NCBI GenBank assembly: GCA_900766195.1
Contig: CAAFUN010000026.1
Coordinates: 12,665 to 76,664 of the forward strand
Source: an uncultured Bacteroides sp.
GTDB lineage: Bacteria; Bacteroidota; Bacteroidia; Bacteroidales; Bacteroidaceae
Length of the DNA: 64,000 nt
Direction: 5' to 3'
The number at the start of each line of letters is the position of its first letter. The first letter of the stretch is position 1. Made by a program: the position numbers and the translations under genes. The notes under the pieces were generated by a model that ran no database searches, was not told the DNA's origin, and saw only the letters and a list, made by a program, of their open reading frames with translations. Shown here piece after piece: positions 55,171 to 64,000 of the stretch.

Positions 55171-56904
55171 ATGCAGACTTTTACATTAAAGAAAGCTTTC
55201 TGGCTTTTACTTATTATAAGTATTATCACGATAATTCCTTTTTTGGGGCTATCGAATTATCATACCAAAGGAGAACCTCGTGAGTCTATTGTGTCATATA
55301 CGATGTTGTCTACGGGAAACTGGATATTACCAGTGAATAATGGAGGAGAGATGGCTTACAAACCGCCTTTTTTTCATTGGAGTGTTGCCGCTGTTTCTTT
55401 CTTGAACAATGGTCAGGTGACTGAGGGTACATCCCGTGCTCCTTCTGCTATAGCATTAATAGCAATGACGGTGGTTGGCTTTTTATTTTTTGGCAGGCGG
55501 AAAGGTATATCAATAGGGCTACTTGGTGCATTTATTACTTTAACAAACTTTGAATTGCATCGTGCCGGAGTTAATTGTCGTGTCGATATGGTTTTGACGG
55601 CTTTAACGGTGATTTCTTTATATGATTTTTATCGTTGGTATGAAAAAGGATTGAAGGGCATTCCATGGATTGCTATCATCTGTATGAGCTTGGGTACGCT
55701 GACTAAAGGGCCGGTTGGTATTCTTGTTCCGTGCTTGGTAATGGGAGTTTTTCTCTTATTGCGTGGCATGAATTTCTTTAAGGCTTTCTTCTTACTTTTT
55801 CTTACGGGGTTATCCTCTTTCATCTTACCGGCACTGTGGTATTATGCAGCCTATCGGCAAGGTGGTCAGGCCTTTCTTGATTTAATGTTGGAGGAAAACG
55901 TTGGACGCATGACTAACACCATGAGCTATGACTCGTGTGTCAATCCCTGGTATTATAATATTTTCACGGTATTGGTGGGTTATGTACCTTGGATATTACT
56001 GGGAATTATATCTCTTTTCACCTTGAAGTATGCAAAGATAAGTGGTAAACCTATAGCTTGGTGGAGACAGTTGAAGGCTAAGATAGCTGGGATGGATACT
56101 TTGGATTTATTTGCATTAACAGCTATTGTTGTCATCTTTGTCTTTTATTGTTTACCCCAAAGTAAGCGTAGTGTATACCTAATGCCTATATATCCTTTCA
56201 TTGCTTATTTCTTTGCGCGTTATGTATTCTATTTGACAGAGAAGCATGTAAAGGCAGTGAAACTGTATGGTAGCATTCTTGCAATAATTAGCTTGTTGGT
56301 GTTTGTGACATTCTTGGTAGTAAAAGCGGGATTGATCCCTGACTCAGTATTTCATGGGAAACATGCTGAGGAGAACCTCGCTTTTATGCGTGGTATACAA
56401 GGTATTAATGGACTGTGGGCTTGGATACTAATTCTTATACCTACTTTTACAGGAGTATATTGGTGGTTTTATAGCCGATGTTCCTCCAGAAGATTGCTGC
56501 CGTATGCTCTTGTTGCATTAACAATGGCCCTGTATCTCGCACTCGATGGAGCTTACCAACCGGCTGTACTCAATACAAAATCAGATAAGGGTACTGCTAC
56601 TGAAATAGCACAACTACTTCCTCCGGGTAATGGCGATATTTATGGCTTTGTAGCGTCCAATGTTGGATCAACAGGTGATTATCTACGATTCTTCTCTATA
56701 AACTTCTATTTGGGTAATCGGGTTGACGACTTTTATACGAAGCGTCCGGAACAAGGATATCTACTTGTAGGAGAGAAAGATGCAGCGGAATATCTTCCTC
56801 TGTTTGAGAAAGAAGGCTATAAATTTACTCTCTTCTACAAGGCCAAAAAACGAGGATGTGACGTTAAACAAGTAGCAGAAATCTATAAATTTTCAAAGAT
56901 TTGA
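55171..56904 (+). CDS. GT39/ArnT-type membrane glycosyltransferase
   Basis: This 577-residue integral membrane protein has about 11-12 hydrophobic helices. E35 in the first periplasmic loop (KGEPRES) is in the position of the catalytic acid of the PMT/ArnT fold, and YKPPFFHW matches the conserved loop. The family transfers a sugar from a polyprenyl-phosphate donor to lipid A, protein or glycan at the periplasmic face. Acceptor unknown. It converges on the LTA-synthase-like gene 16 bp away, in a region rich in surface-glycan genes. Confidence 0.88.
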   Translation: MQTFTLKKAFWLLLIISIITIIPFLGLSNYHTKGEPRESIVSYTMLSTGNWILPVNNGGEMAYKPPFFHWSVAAVSFLNNGQVTEGTSRAPSAIALIAMTVVGFLFFGRRKGISIGLLGAFITLTNFELHRAGVNCRVDMVLTALTVISLYDFYRWYEKGLKGIPWIAIICMSLGTLTKGPVGILVPCLVMGVFLLLRGMNFFKAFFLLFLTGLSSFILPALWYYAAYRQGGQAFLDLMLEENVGRMTNTMSYDSCVNPWYYNIFTVLVGYVPWILLGIISLFTLKYAKISGKPIAWWRQLKAKIAGMDTLDLFALTAIVVIFVFYCLPQSKRSVYLMPIYPFIAYFFARYVFYLTEKHVKAVKLYGSILAIISLLVFVTFLVVKAGLIPDSVFHGKHAEENLAFMRGIQGINGLWAWILILIPTFTGVYWWFYSRCSSRRLLPYALVALTMALYLALDGAYQPAVLNTKSDKGTATEIAQLLPPGNGDIYGFVASNVGSTGDYLRFFSINFYLGNRVDDFYTKRPEQGYLLVGEKDAAEYLPLFEKEGYKFTLFYKAKKRGCDVKQVAEIYKFSKI

Positions 56905-56920
56905 GCTTCCTGCAACTTGC

Positions 56921-58906
56921 TTAATGATTGAGAGTCTGCCCCTTCTTAACAAGATATTCAGCTGTCTGAAGCATAGAGAAGCAATATTCTTTCAGTGCTT
57001 TTAATTCTTTGTCGTCTGTGGACTTTGATGAAGGCTTTAATTTCCCGTCTTCTATGCGATACGAGAATTCTTGTTTTGTCTTAGGTGAATACATATACAG
57101 GTATTGTCCATTGCGGGCGGCAATCATATTGTCGGCGGTGTAAAACATGCATGGACGTTTCTCGTTAAATAGATCTATTCCAAAGTTATTCTGCATGTAA
57201 CCAAATCCCAATAGACCAAGTATAGTGGGTTGTATATCAATTTGTCCACCAAAACACTCCATTTCTTTGGGTTGTAAACGCGGATTGTAGATGATTAATG
57301 GGATGTGATTGTACGACTGGGGCATTTCAGAATCTGCTTTGCCTACAAGCTTACCATGATCACCTTCTAGAACAAACAGCGTATTGGCGAACCATGGCTG
57401 TTTACGAGCTTCGTTAAAGAACTGTCTGAGCGACCAGTCGGCATATTCTACGATTTGTTGTTCCGGTTCTTTACTTTTGGGATGAAAATAAGAGGGAATC
57501 ACGTAGGGAGGATGGTTACTGATTGAAAGTAAAGTTGCAAAGAAAGGTTTTCCGGTTTGCGCCTGCTTGTTTAATACAGGTATGGCATATTGATATAAGT
57601 AATCATCTTGCACTCCAAAGCTGTTTGCTATTTTGTCTTTAGGATAATTTTCCTGAGAATAGATTTCATCGAATCCGTTTGTCCGGAGAAAAGCATTCAT
57701 ATTATCGTATTGACTTTCGTGGGTCATAAAAAACATATTGTAATAACCTTCCTTCTTAAGAATGGTAGGTAACCCAGAATAGCGAGGGATAACGGAGCCC
57801 TTCATAAGGTTACGCTCCATGATTGCAGGAAATGAATATAGGGTCGCATATAGACCGTGATTGGTATGGATACCTGCAGAATAAAAGTTTTTGAAACCAA
57901 TACTCTGTGTATACAGACTATCAAGAAAAGGAGTCAGTTGCTCCTGTTGGCCAAAGTGCTGCATGAGGTGTGCAGACATTGACTCCATCATGATCAGTAC
58001 TACGTTAGGGCGGTGAAGTATACTGTCTACTGATGACGTGTGTTGGGGTCTTTCAATGGCGAGAGGAGAGATTTTGTTTCCTTTGCGGCTCAGTTCCTTC
58101 TGTACCATTGCTATTGCTTCTTGTTCATTCATTAGGTGAAGGTACTTATTTTCTGGACGCATATTGTCCATAATGCTGGTGAGCAGATTGAATGTCGGAC
58201 TTACGCCTAATTGATTAAGGAAGGCATCTTGGCAATAATATGCTGCACTTACTTTTATGGGGTTGTATCCTGTTCGTCCGCGTATTCCAAAGAGGCACAG
58301 TCCTATTAAGCATGCACCAATAATAGGGGTGGCTAGATATTGCTGAAGTCTCTTCTTTTTTGATGAAGACAATGTTTCTGTAGAAGCTATTTGGGTACGT
58401 ATATAATGGCTCCAGAAAATCATTCCTATTATAAATACGATTATACAAATTAAGCAGAGAGCTATGGGCAGATAATATGATTTTTCGCCAGTTACCATCC
58501 CTGCTGTTGTTCCTGCATAACCAAACCATTCAAAAATGGAGGAATTGAGATGCTTGAAGAAATAGGCAAAGTAAGGAATATCAGCCGCACTAATTATAAA
58601 TACGAGCGAATAGAGGATGCTGAAAAAGATAGTGAAGAAACGGAATAGTGGTCGACCATAATAGTTGCAAACAGAAGATATGATTCCTACAGTGAGAGGA
58701 AGCAATAAAATATAGCAACCTATGACATTGTCAAACCACAGACCACGAATGAAGGCGATGGCTTGTAGTCCGCCGTTTTCTAAGGAAGAAGCGGTTAGCT
58801 GTTGGTGTGAAGAAGTGAATAGTACCAATCTTAGCAGTCCGGTAATGAGCAATGCTGAGCAATGAATTATCAATAAGTAAAGCAGAAGCTTCAAAAAACG
58901 TTTCAT
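56921..58906 (-). CDS. LTA-synthase/phosphoglycerol-transferase family membrane sulfatase-fold protein
   Basis: This 661-residue protein has about five N-terminal transmembrane helices (1-230), then an extracytoplasmic alkaline-phosphatase/sulfatase-fold domain. Metal and nucleophile motifs are present: VVLIMMESMSAHL, the threonine in IHTNHGLYATL, and LEGDHGKL. Relatives (LtaS, OpgB) transfer phosphoglycerol or phosphoethanolamine to glycans or glycolipids. It is the last gene of a minus-strand operon with deacetylase, GT2 and GtrA genes (gap of 5 bp). Confidence 0.88.
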   Translation of the reverse strand: MKRFLKLLLYLLIIHCSALLITGLLRLVLFTSSHQQLTASSLENGGLQAIAFIRGLWFDNVIGCYILLLPLTVGIISSVCNYYGRPLFRFFTIFFSILYSLVFIISAADIPYFAYFFKHLNSSIFEWFGYAGTTAGMVTGEKSYYLPIALCLICIIVFIIGMIFWSHYIRTQIASTETLSSSKKKRLQQYLATPIIGACLIGLCLFGIRGRTGYNPIKVSAAYYCQDAFLNQLGVSPTFNLLTSIMDNMRPENKYLHLMNEQEAIAMVQKELSRKGNKISPLAIERPQHTSSVDSILHRPNVVLIMMESMSAHLMQHFGQQEQLTPFLDSLYTQSIGFKNFYSAGIHTNHGLYATLYSFPAIMERNLMKGSVIPRYSGLPTILKKEGYYNMFFMTHESQYDNMNAFLRTNGFDEIYSQENYPKDKIANSFGVQDDYLYQYAIPVLNKQAQTGKPFFATLLSISNHPPYVIPSYFHPKSKEPEQQIVEYADWSLRQFFNEARKQPWFANTLFVLEGDHGKLVGKADSEMPQSYNHIPLIIYNPRLQPKEMECFGGQIDIQPTILGLLGFGYMQNNFGIDLFNEKRPCMFYTADNMIAARNGQYLYMYSPKTKQEFSYRIEDGKLKPSSKSTDDKELKALKEYCFSMLQTAEYLVKKGQTLNH

Positions 58907-58911
58907 AAGTA

Positions 58912-59331
58912 TTATTTCTTTTTATGCGTAAAAACAAAACGTAATAGTAAAAAATTAATTGGCACAACGATAATCATGACTAAAACGGGTGCAATGAACT
59001 CCCCTATATTCATCCATAAGAAGAGGTTTAGCAGGCTTATCTCGAGTAAATAATTAATAAAATGGCTCATTCCGAATCCCAGTGCTTTCCTCGAAGAAGG
59101 TTTTGAAGAAAAGGTGAAATAAGAAGTGAGGAAGAAATTACAAATAAGTCCCACTCCATACCCGATAGTGAATGCAATGTTTGCATTAGTGAAATGGAGC
59201 GCTAAGCAATAAATGCCATAGTGAATGGCAGACGAAATAGTGCCTACAATACCAAAGCGAATAAATTGCCGGAACTTTTCCGAACCATATAACTGATAGA
59301 TAAATAGTCTCTTAGCTGTCTTTATCATCAT
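58912..59331 (-). CDS. GtrA-like membrane protein
   Basis: This protein of about 139 residues has four transmembrane helices and the GtrA/DPMS signature (FIRFGIVGTISSAIHYGIY, then VGLICNFFLTSYFTF). GtrA proteins are thought to flip polyprenyl-phosphate-linked sugars made by a GtrB-like GT2. The preferred start is the ATG at 59331 or 59328; both overlap the preceding GT2 gene, which fits coupling. An upstream ATG at 59349 is less likely. Confidence 0.88.
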   Translation of the reverse strand: MMIKTAKRLFIYQLYGSEKFRQFIRFGIVGTISSAIHYGIYCLALHFTNANIAFTIGYGVGLICNFFLTSYFTFSSKPSSRKALGFGMSHFINYLLEISLLNLFLWMNIGEFIAPVLVMIIVVPINFLLLRFVFTHKKK

Positions 59332-60268
59332 TGAGTGACTTTTCCACATTATAGCGAGGACGATGTTTCACTTCGGTATAGACTTTGCCTATGTAAACAC
59401 CTACTATGCCTATTGATAATAATATAATTCCACCTACAAACCAGATAGATAACATTATTGAAGCCCAACCATGCTCCACAGTGCCAAATAAAACAGAGTA
59501 GAGTACATATGTAGCAATACATATACTGATTATTATAAAGATGATGCTGGCATACAAAATGGCATAAATCGGCTTGATTGAAAAAGAAGTTATCCCATCT
59601 AGCGCTAATCCAAACATCTTCTTTAGCGTATATTTCGAAACTCCTGCTGTTCTTTCACTGATAACATCATCTACAGTTGTTGAAGGAAAACCTAACAAAG
59701 GGATGATTCCTCTCAGATAGAGATTACGTTCTTGATAGCGTGATAATTGTTCTAATGCTCTGCTGCTCATAAACCTGAAATCAGCATGGTTGTATATTGT
59801 TTCTACTCCCAGTTTATTTTGTAATTTATAAAATGTAAGAGCAGTAAACTTTTTAAAGAAAGGGTCGGCTTGCCTTGATGACTTTACTCCATAAACTACA
59901 TCATATCCTTCGGTATAAGCATCTATCATTTTTTCAATGGCATTCAAATCATCTTGTAAGTCCGAGTCTATAGTGATTACAGCATCACTTAAGTTTTTTG
60001 CCGTCATCATTCCGGCCATAATAGCATTTTGATGTCCTGAATTACGACCTAGGCTTATTCCTTTCACATATTTATTAACTTGATGCAAATGAGAAATGAT
60101 ATTCCATGTATTATCTCTGCTGCCATCGTTAACATATAAAATGAAACTATCTTCACTAATTTTCTTCTTAGCTATCAGTTCTTCAATTAATCTTGTTAGC
60201 CTAATCGTTGATTGTTCCAATACAGCCTCTTCATTATAGCACGGGGATACAATCGCTAATTTTATCAT
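59312..60268 (-). CDS. GT2 family polyprenyl-phosphate glycosyltransferase (GtrB-like)
   Basis: This 318-residue protein has a cytoplasmic GT-A domain with SPCYNEEAV, VNDGSRDNTW, DSDLQDD and the R-x-rich FRFMSSRALEQL region. Two C-terminal transmembrane helices (about 235-255 and 270-295) follow. It is the GtrB/DPM1 type that makes polyprenyl-phosphate-sugar. It starts one base after the deacetylase gene stop and overlaps gtrA, so the three form one operon. Confidence 0.92.
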   Translation of the reverse strand: MIKLAIVSPCYNEEAVLEQSTIRLTRLIEELIAKKKISEDSFILYVNDGSRDNTWNIISHLHQVNKYVKGISLGRNSGHQNAIMAGMMTAKNLSDAVITIDSDLQDDLNAIEKMIDAYTEGYDVVYGVKSSRQADPFFKKFTALTFYKLQNKLGVETIYNHADFRFMSSRALEQLSRYQERNLYLRGIIPLLGFPSTTVDDVISERTAGVSKYTLKKMFGLALDGITSFSIKPIYAILYASIIFIIISICIATYVLYSVLFGTVEHGWASIMLSIWFVGGIILLSIGIVGVYIGKVYTEVKHRPRYNVEKSLNDDKDS

Positions 60269-60269
60269 T

Positions 60270-61064
60270 TTATTTAGTTGTTAAGTTTTCCAATTTATAG
60301 GCTGCAAACTCCGAATAAGTAAGAAAAGGGAGCCCCTTTCTTTTAAACATCACAATAAGGTCATTGAGCCTTTTCACCATCCCCTCACCAGATTGATTAC
60401 GGATAATGAAAGGCATCTTTAGCTCTGGATGTTTTCCTAATGGAAAGAATTCCCAGGGATGAAAATAAGTCACGAAATAACCATCGTGCTTCGTTGTTCG
60501 ATAAGCCAAAGCGCGATAAAGTGCCGCTGGCAAATTATGATAAGCTAGCCAAAAAAGAGGAAAACGAAGCAACGGAGTTACTGATGCTGGTATTTGCAAT
60601 ACTCCTTCCTTTATGAAACAAGTTCGTGGCTCTGTTAGGTGCATGTATCTGCCTGGAATAAAGGCGGGGTTCAGTGATGAATTATATACATATCCCGCTT
60701 TGGCTATGTCAGTATCTGATACAGGAAACATTCGTGGTTGTCTGTAGCCTTTAATTGTTTGTCCTGTAGCCTGCTCTAATATTTTTTTAGATTGGAAGAC
60801 ATCTGTAGTTTGGGGATTCCAATGGTCACATCCATGCGCAGCAATTTCATGTCCTTCGTCTATTATCCGTTGTATAATATCCGGAGCATGCTCTGCAAAG
60901 TTTGTGGTACAGAAAAAAGTGGCCTTAACATTATTCTTTTTCAGGCAGTCTAATATTTGCTTCGTCCCAAATACTGAAACTTTCATGGCTTCTTCCAAGG
61001 GATAATCGACTCCATGTTCTCGTGGGACATCAAATTCTTCTGTATCAAAGCTTAATAATATCAT
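60270..61064 (-). CDS. Polysaccharide deacetylase (NodB-type)
   Basis: This 264-residue protein has NodB motif 1 FDTEEF near residue 6, motif 2 HGCDH (His-x3-His) near 92-98, and RQPRMF as the motif 3 analogue. YFHPWEF near the C-terminus matches the DUF3473-type subgroup often found in exopolysaccharide clusters. No signal peptide is visible, so it may act on a cytoplasmic or lipid-linked sugar. It leads the deacetylase-GT2-GtrA-LtaS-like operon. Confidence 0.88.
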   Translation of the reverse strand: MILLSFDTEEFDVPREHGVDYPLEEAMKVSVFGTKQILDCLKKNNVKATFFCTTNFAEHAPDIIQRIIDEGHEIAAHGCDHWNPQTTDVFQSKKILEQATGQTIKGYRQPRMFPVSDTDIAKAGYVYNSSLNPAFIPGRYMHLTEPRTCFIKEGVLQIPASVTPLLRFPLFWLAYHNLPAALYRALAYRTTKHDGYFVTYFHPWEFFPLGKHPELKMPFIIRNQSGEGMVKRLNDLIVMFKRKGLPFLTYSEFAAYKLENLTTK

Positions 61065-61261
61065 CTCTAAGAATTATTTATTGCGCAAAAATACTTATTT
61101 ATTTTCAAGGAACAACAGTAAATACTTGAATTCGTAGCTGTGTTACTTTTACTAAAGACATAAATTGTTAATCTTTATAATTATTTTCTAGTGGATATTT
61201 CATCTTCTTATTTCTAAGCAGTATAATATTCGGAATAAATCATTAATTTAAAAATAAAGCA

Positions 61262-61269
61262 TATCTTTG
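61262..61269 (+). promoter_or_regulatory. Bacteroides -7 element for the CDP-glycerol-transferase-like gene
   Basis: TATCTTTG matches TAnnTTTG and ends 18 bp before the ATG at 61288. It supports 61288 rather than the upstream TTG at 61267 as the start. Confidence 0.5.
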
Positions 61270-61287
61270 CTGAATAAAAAGGAAAAT

Positions 61288-62340
61288 ATGCGTATTGTTC
61301 TATTCTGTGAAAATAAGTATGCCATTGATATACTGTATCCAATACAAACAGAAGCTGAGAGAGAAGGTGATAATTCAGTATTGTGGTATGTACATAAGAA
61401 AAAAATACCAGAGTTCCCGTTGAGCAGTGGCGTGAAGTGGACGAATAGTATGCAGGAAATTTATGATTTTCAGCCGGAGGCTATTTTTGTTCCAGGGAAT
61501 ATTGTTCCTTATTATTTGCCAGGTGTTAAAATTCAAATATTCCATGGCTATGCAGCAGAAAAAAAAGACCACTGGATTATTCGCCATTATTTCGATACTT
61601 ATTTTACTCAGGGCCCATATTTTACTCAGAAATTTACTCAGTTATCAAAGAAATATAAAGATTTTGAAGTTTTAGAAACAGGTTGGACTCGTCAAGATTG
61701 GATTAAAACGCACTATCATGATTTTGATGAGGAAAAGAGAAGCCTATTGCTGAAATACGGGAAAAAGAAAATTGTTTTATATGCACCTACATTCTCACCT
61801 TCTCTGACATCTTTACCTCATATTAAGAAGGCTTTGATTGATTTGGCTTGTCAGAAAGATATATTGTTGTTAATGAAATTTCATCCGCTGACACGCCAGA
61901 AATGGGTTGATGAATATCAGCAGATGTCTGATTGTTATGATAATATTATTTTGGTGAATGATTTCGGAATAACTAAATATATGCTGATGGCAGACGTGAT
62001 GATAAGTGATACTTCTTCTACTGTATATGAGTTCTTACTGCTGGATAAGCCTGTCATTACATTACGCACAATAGCCAAAAAGATATATTGGAAAAATATA
62101 ATATCTCCAGATGAACTATGTTGCGCTTTTGATGAGGTGTTACATGAACCTCAAATTGAGGCTTTGCGCCAATGGGTTGTAGCTAATTATGACCCGTATT
62201 TGGATGGGCAGGTGGCGCGTAGGATGCTTGATGGAGCTCGTGATTATATAAAGCGTTATGGAGTACCTATTTCCCGCTCTTTAAATATCTGGCGAAAATA
62301 TACAAGTGTTAAGGCTTTTGGTCGGATAGAACGTAAATAA
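61288..62340 (+). CDS. CDP-glycerol glycerophosphotransferase family protein
   Basis: The product is about 350 residues from the ATG at 61288 (MRIVLFCENKYAIDIL). It has the GT-B-like Glyphos_transf features FHGYAAEKKDHW, YAPTFSPSL, MKFHPLTRQKW and DVMISDTSSTVYEFLLLDKP. Relatives polymerise or add glycerol phosphate or ribitol phosphate to surface glycans. In Bacteroides they occur in capsule and O-antigen-type loci. The following gene starts about 74 bp downstream on the same strand. Confidence 0.85.
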   Translation: MRIVLFCENKYAIDILYPIQTEAEREGDNSVLWYVHKKKIPEFPLSSGVKWTNSMQEIYDFQPEAIFVPGNIVPYYLPGVKIQIFHGYAAEKKDHWIIRHYFDTYFTQGPYFTQKFTQLSKKYKDFEVLETGWTRQDWIKTHYHDFDEEKRSLLLKYGKKKIVLYAPTFSPSLTSLPHIKKALIDLACQKDILLLMKFHPLTRQKWVDEYQQMSDCYDNIILVNDFGITKYMLMADVMISDTSSTVYEFLLLDKPVITLRTIAKKIYWKNIISPDELCCAFDEVLHEPQIEALRQWVVANYDPYLDGQVARRMLDGARDYIKRYGVPISRSLNIWRKYTSVKAFGRIERK

Positions 62341-62413
62341 TTTCAGTAGGAGTCTGAATTTGCACTCTCGTGACTTTTGATGTATTTTGCATAGTAAATA
62401 TAATGTTGTAGAT

Positions 62414-63457
62414 ATGATGAAATCATATGTTTTTCCCGGTGATATAGAGGATGAAATACGGCAGATTGCTGCTCACCCAATCCCATATATGCGTACTTCT
62501 GAGTTTTCTAAAGTAATGAAGGAAATCGAGGAAATGTTGTTGGCTCTTATTCATTGTACTTCTGGTAAGGTAATTTCCTATACTGCTTCGGGGACAGGTG
62601 CAATGGATGCAGTTGTCTCTTGTTATCTGCCTTTAAAAGGTAAGGCTTTTATTCTTGTCGGAGGCTCTTTTGGACACCGTTGGGAAAAGCTTTGTGAATA
62701 CTATAATTATCCTAAAGAAATATTTGAAGTACCTTTTGCAAAGGATATTGATTACGATGCATTAGAGAGAGCTGTAGCTATTTCATGTCCAAAAGTCTTT
62801 TTGTGTCAACATCATGAGACTTCTACTGGTCAACTTTTTGATTTACAAAAAATAGCCTCTATTTGTCGTCGTTATGGAGTTAGCTTGGTAGTGGATGCTA
62901 TTAGTTCTTTTTTAGCGGATCCTTTGGATATGGATGCATTAGGAATAGATATTTGTATTGTGAGTAGTCAAAAAGGCTTGAATATATTACCTGGATTATC
63001 TTTTGTTTTTTTGTCGAGTGAAATAAAAGATGAAGCTTTCGTGCATAATAATTATTATTTTGATTTTAGAGAGAATCTGATCAATCTAGAACGAGGGCAA
63101 ACGCCATATAGTCCTGCAACAGCACTCTTTATGCAGTTACATGCCCGATTGGAAATGAATATGAAAATTGGTGCTGAGACAATTGTTGACTCTGTTCGCG
63201 AAAAAGCTTTGTTTTTTAGACAATTATGTTTGAACAATGGTTGGGATATGCCGGCAGAGACTCCTTCTAATTGCATTACCGGATTCTTTGTACATAAGAA
63301 TGGAGATATTCTATTTACGGAGTTAATTAAAAGAGGCATTTATATTATGCCGGGAGGAACGCCTCATTACTTTAGAGTTTCTCACTTGGGTTTGCAGACA
63401 TTTGACGAATTGGAGCAACTTGCAGTTCTCATCAAAGAAATAGAGACTAATGCATAG
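62414..63457 (+). CDS. Class V aminotransferase, 2-aminoethylphosphonate-pyruvate-transaminase-like
   Basis: This protein of about 347 residues is a fold-type I PLP enzyme. The ATG at 62414 (or 62417) starts MMKSYVFPGDIEDEIRQIA. PLP contacts include TASGTGAMDAV, the HHETSTGQLFD loop, VVDAISSF (Asp), and the Schiff-base lysine K187 in SSQKGLN. It resembles PhnW and alanine-glyoxylate transaminases. In a glycan cluster it could make an amino group for a phospho- or phosphono-substituent (inference). Confidence 0.8.
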   Translation: MMKSYVFPGDIEDEIRQIAAHPIPYMRTSEFSKVMKEIEEMLLALIHCTSGKVISYTASGTGAMDAVVSCYLPLKGKAFILVGGSFGHRWEKLCEYYNYPKEIFEVPFAKDIDYDALERAVAISCPKVFLCQHHETSTGQLFDLQKIASICRRYGVSLVVDAISSFLADPLDMDALGIDICIVSSQKGLNILPGLSFVFLSSEIKDEAFVHNNYYFDFRENLINLERGQTPYSPATALFMQLHARLEMNMKIGAETIVDSVREKALFFRQLCLNNGWDMPAETPSNCITGFFVHKNGDILFTELIKRGIYIMPGGTPHYFRVSHLGLQTFDELEQLAVLIKEIETNA

Positions 63458-63539
63458 CAAAAAAGAGCGTACTTTTTATTGTTTATACTGATTTGTTTTC
63501 TAATAATAGACTTTTCAACATTGCTAAATATATTGATTT

Positions 63540-63953
63540 ATGAGCGTCAAGAAAAAACATTTTCTTATTACTTTGTTTAATTTGAAACTTTGGGACTCCG
63601 ATAAGGGTAACATAGCGACTTGTACAGACTTATGGATGCAAAAACGCTTTGCGCTTTTTGAGGAATACTGTCTGCCTTCTGTTTCTCAGCAAACTACTCC
63701 TAACTTTACATGGCTATGTCTTCTTGACGAAGGCACTTCTCAAGTATATAAGGAAAGATTTGAAAGCTATCGCAAACAGGTCCCTCAACTTACTCCTTGC
63801 TACTTTAATTCCGAACAGACCAAAGAATGGAAGGCACACGTAAAAGACATAGTTTCATCTCTTTTAGATGACGAGGACTATGTAATTACTACTAATTTAG
63901 ATAATGATGATCACTGCTGTCCGGAGAAATATTCTCAAAACAGCTATTATTAA
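63540..63953 (+). CDS. Rhamnosyltransferase-like glycosyltransferase, N-terminal part, probably frameshifted
   Basis: The 137 residues start as the putative rhamnosyltransferase family does (HFLITLFNLKLW, then SQQTTPNFTWLCLLDEGT) and reach the metal-binding LDNDD of the GT-A fold at about 123-127. The frame then continues only ten residues (HCCPEKYSQNSYY) to a TAA at 63951-63953, where relatives continue for another 150-200 residues. A frame change after about 63920 seems likely, and the window ends 47 bases later, so the downstream part cannot be judged. It may be a pseudogene. Confidence 0.6.
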   Translation: MSVKKKHFLITLFNLKLWDSDKGNIATCTDLWMQKRFALFEEYCLPSVSQQTTPNFTWLCLLDEGTSQVYKERFESYRKQVPQLTPCYFNSEQTKEWKAHVKDIVSSLLDDEDYVITTNLDNDDHCCPEKYSQNSYY

Positions 63954-64000
63954 TTAATACTCAGCTAGTTACGAGGCTTATAAAATTTTTCGATTAGAAA

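Noticed and set aside
1..64000. CRISPR arrays, tRNA/rRNA genes, insertion sequences, invertible promoters
   Set aside because: No regular spaced repeats, cloverleaf-like sequences, transposase motifs or long inverted repeats flanking promoters were seen on reading both strands.

Overview
The window looks like the chromosome of a gut Bacteroides or a close relative. The signs are large glycoside hydrolases in a polysaccharide-utilisation context, a hybrid two-component system, an ECF sigma/FecR-like pair, a SusD-like lipoprotein, Bacteroidetes HU-type proteins, and promoter -7 elements of the TAnnTTTG type. I saw no rRNA, tRNA, CRISPR array, transposase or complete mobile element. The species cannot be fixed by eye.

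Region 1 (1-19305, all +) is the tail of a large catabolic operon. In order it holds the C-terminal part of a large protein (possibly GH138), a GH137-GH2-malectin-CBM multidomain enzyme, two further GH2 enzymes, a GH106 alpha-L-rhamnosidase, an SGNH/sialate-O-acetylesterase-type esterase, and a DUF5703/six-hairpin glycosidase-like protein. The GH137+GH2 architecture next to GH106 and several GH2 enzymes matches the published Bacteroides thetaiotaomicron rhamnogalacturonan-II (RG-II) locus. I therefore read this as part of an RG-II degradation locus; SusC/SusD and regulators would lie upstream of the window.

Region 2 (19336-31867) is more AT-rich and patchy. It has an HU/winged-helix protein, an orphan lipoprotein fusing a BACON-like segment to a compact SusD domain, a chimeric pseudogene (Crp-type regulator joined to an epimerase), a glutathione peroxidase, a GNAT enzyme and a decayed acetyltransferase remnant. 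A TPR-TM-HTH regulator stands divergent from a TonB-receptor-like outer-membrane protein. A methyltransferase and a metallophosphoesterase follow.

Region 3 (32053-35800) holds an SDR, an aldo/keto reductase, an AraC regulator and a double-VOC protein.

Region 4 (35896-47542) is a small SusCD-less carbohydrate locus: a GH2 enzyme, a hybrid two-component sensor/regulator, and a beta-helix protein with a C-terminal barrel-like region. After it come an ECF sigma factor and a truncated FecR-like anti-sigma protein.

Region 5 (47592-55083) is mostly core metabolism: a bacterial GH3 adenylase, phosphofructokinase, RNase III, FabF, AcpP, PurN and PdxB. A GC-rich repeat island sits between pfk and rnc.

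Region 6 (55171-64000) concerns surface glycans: a GT39-type transferase, a minus-strand operon (polysaccharide deacetylase, GT2, GtrA, LTA-synthase-like sulfatase-fold enzyme), and plus-strand CDP-glycerol-transferase-like, class V aminotransferase and rhamnosyltransferase-like genes. The last gene appears broken near the window edge.
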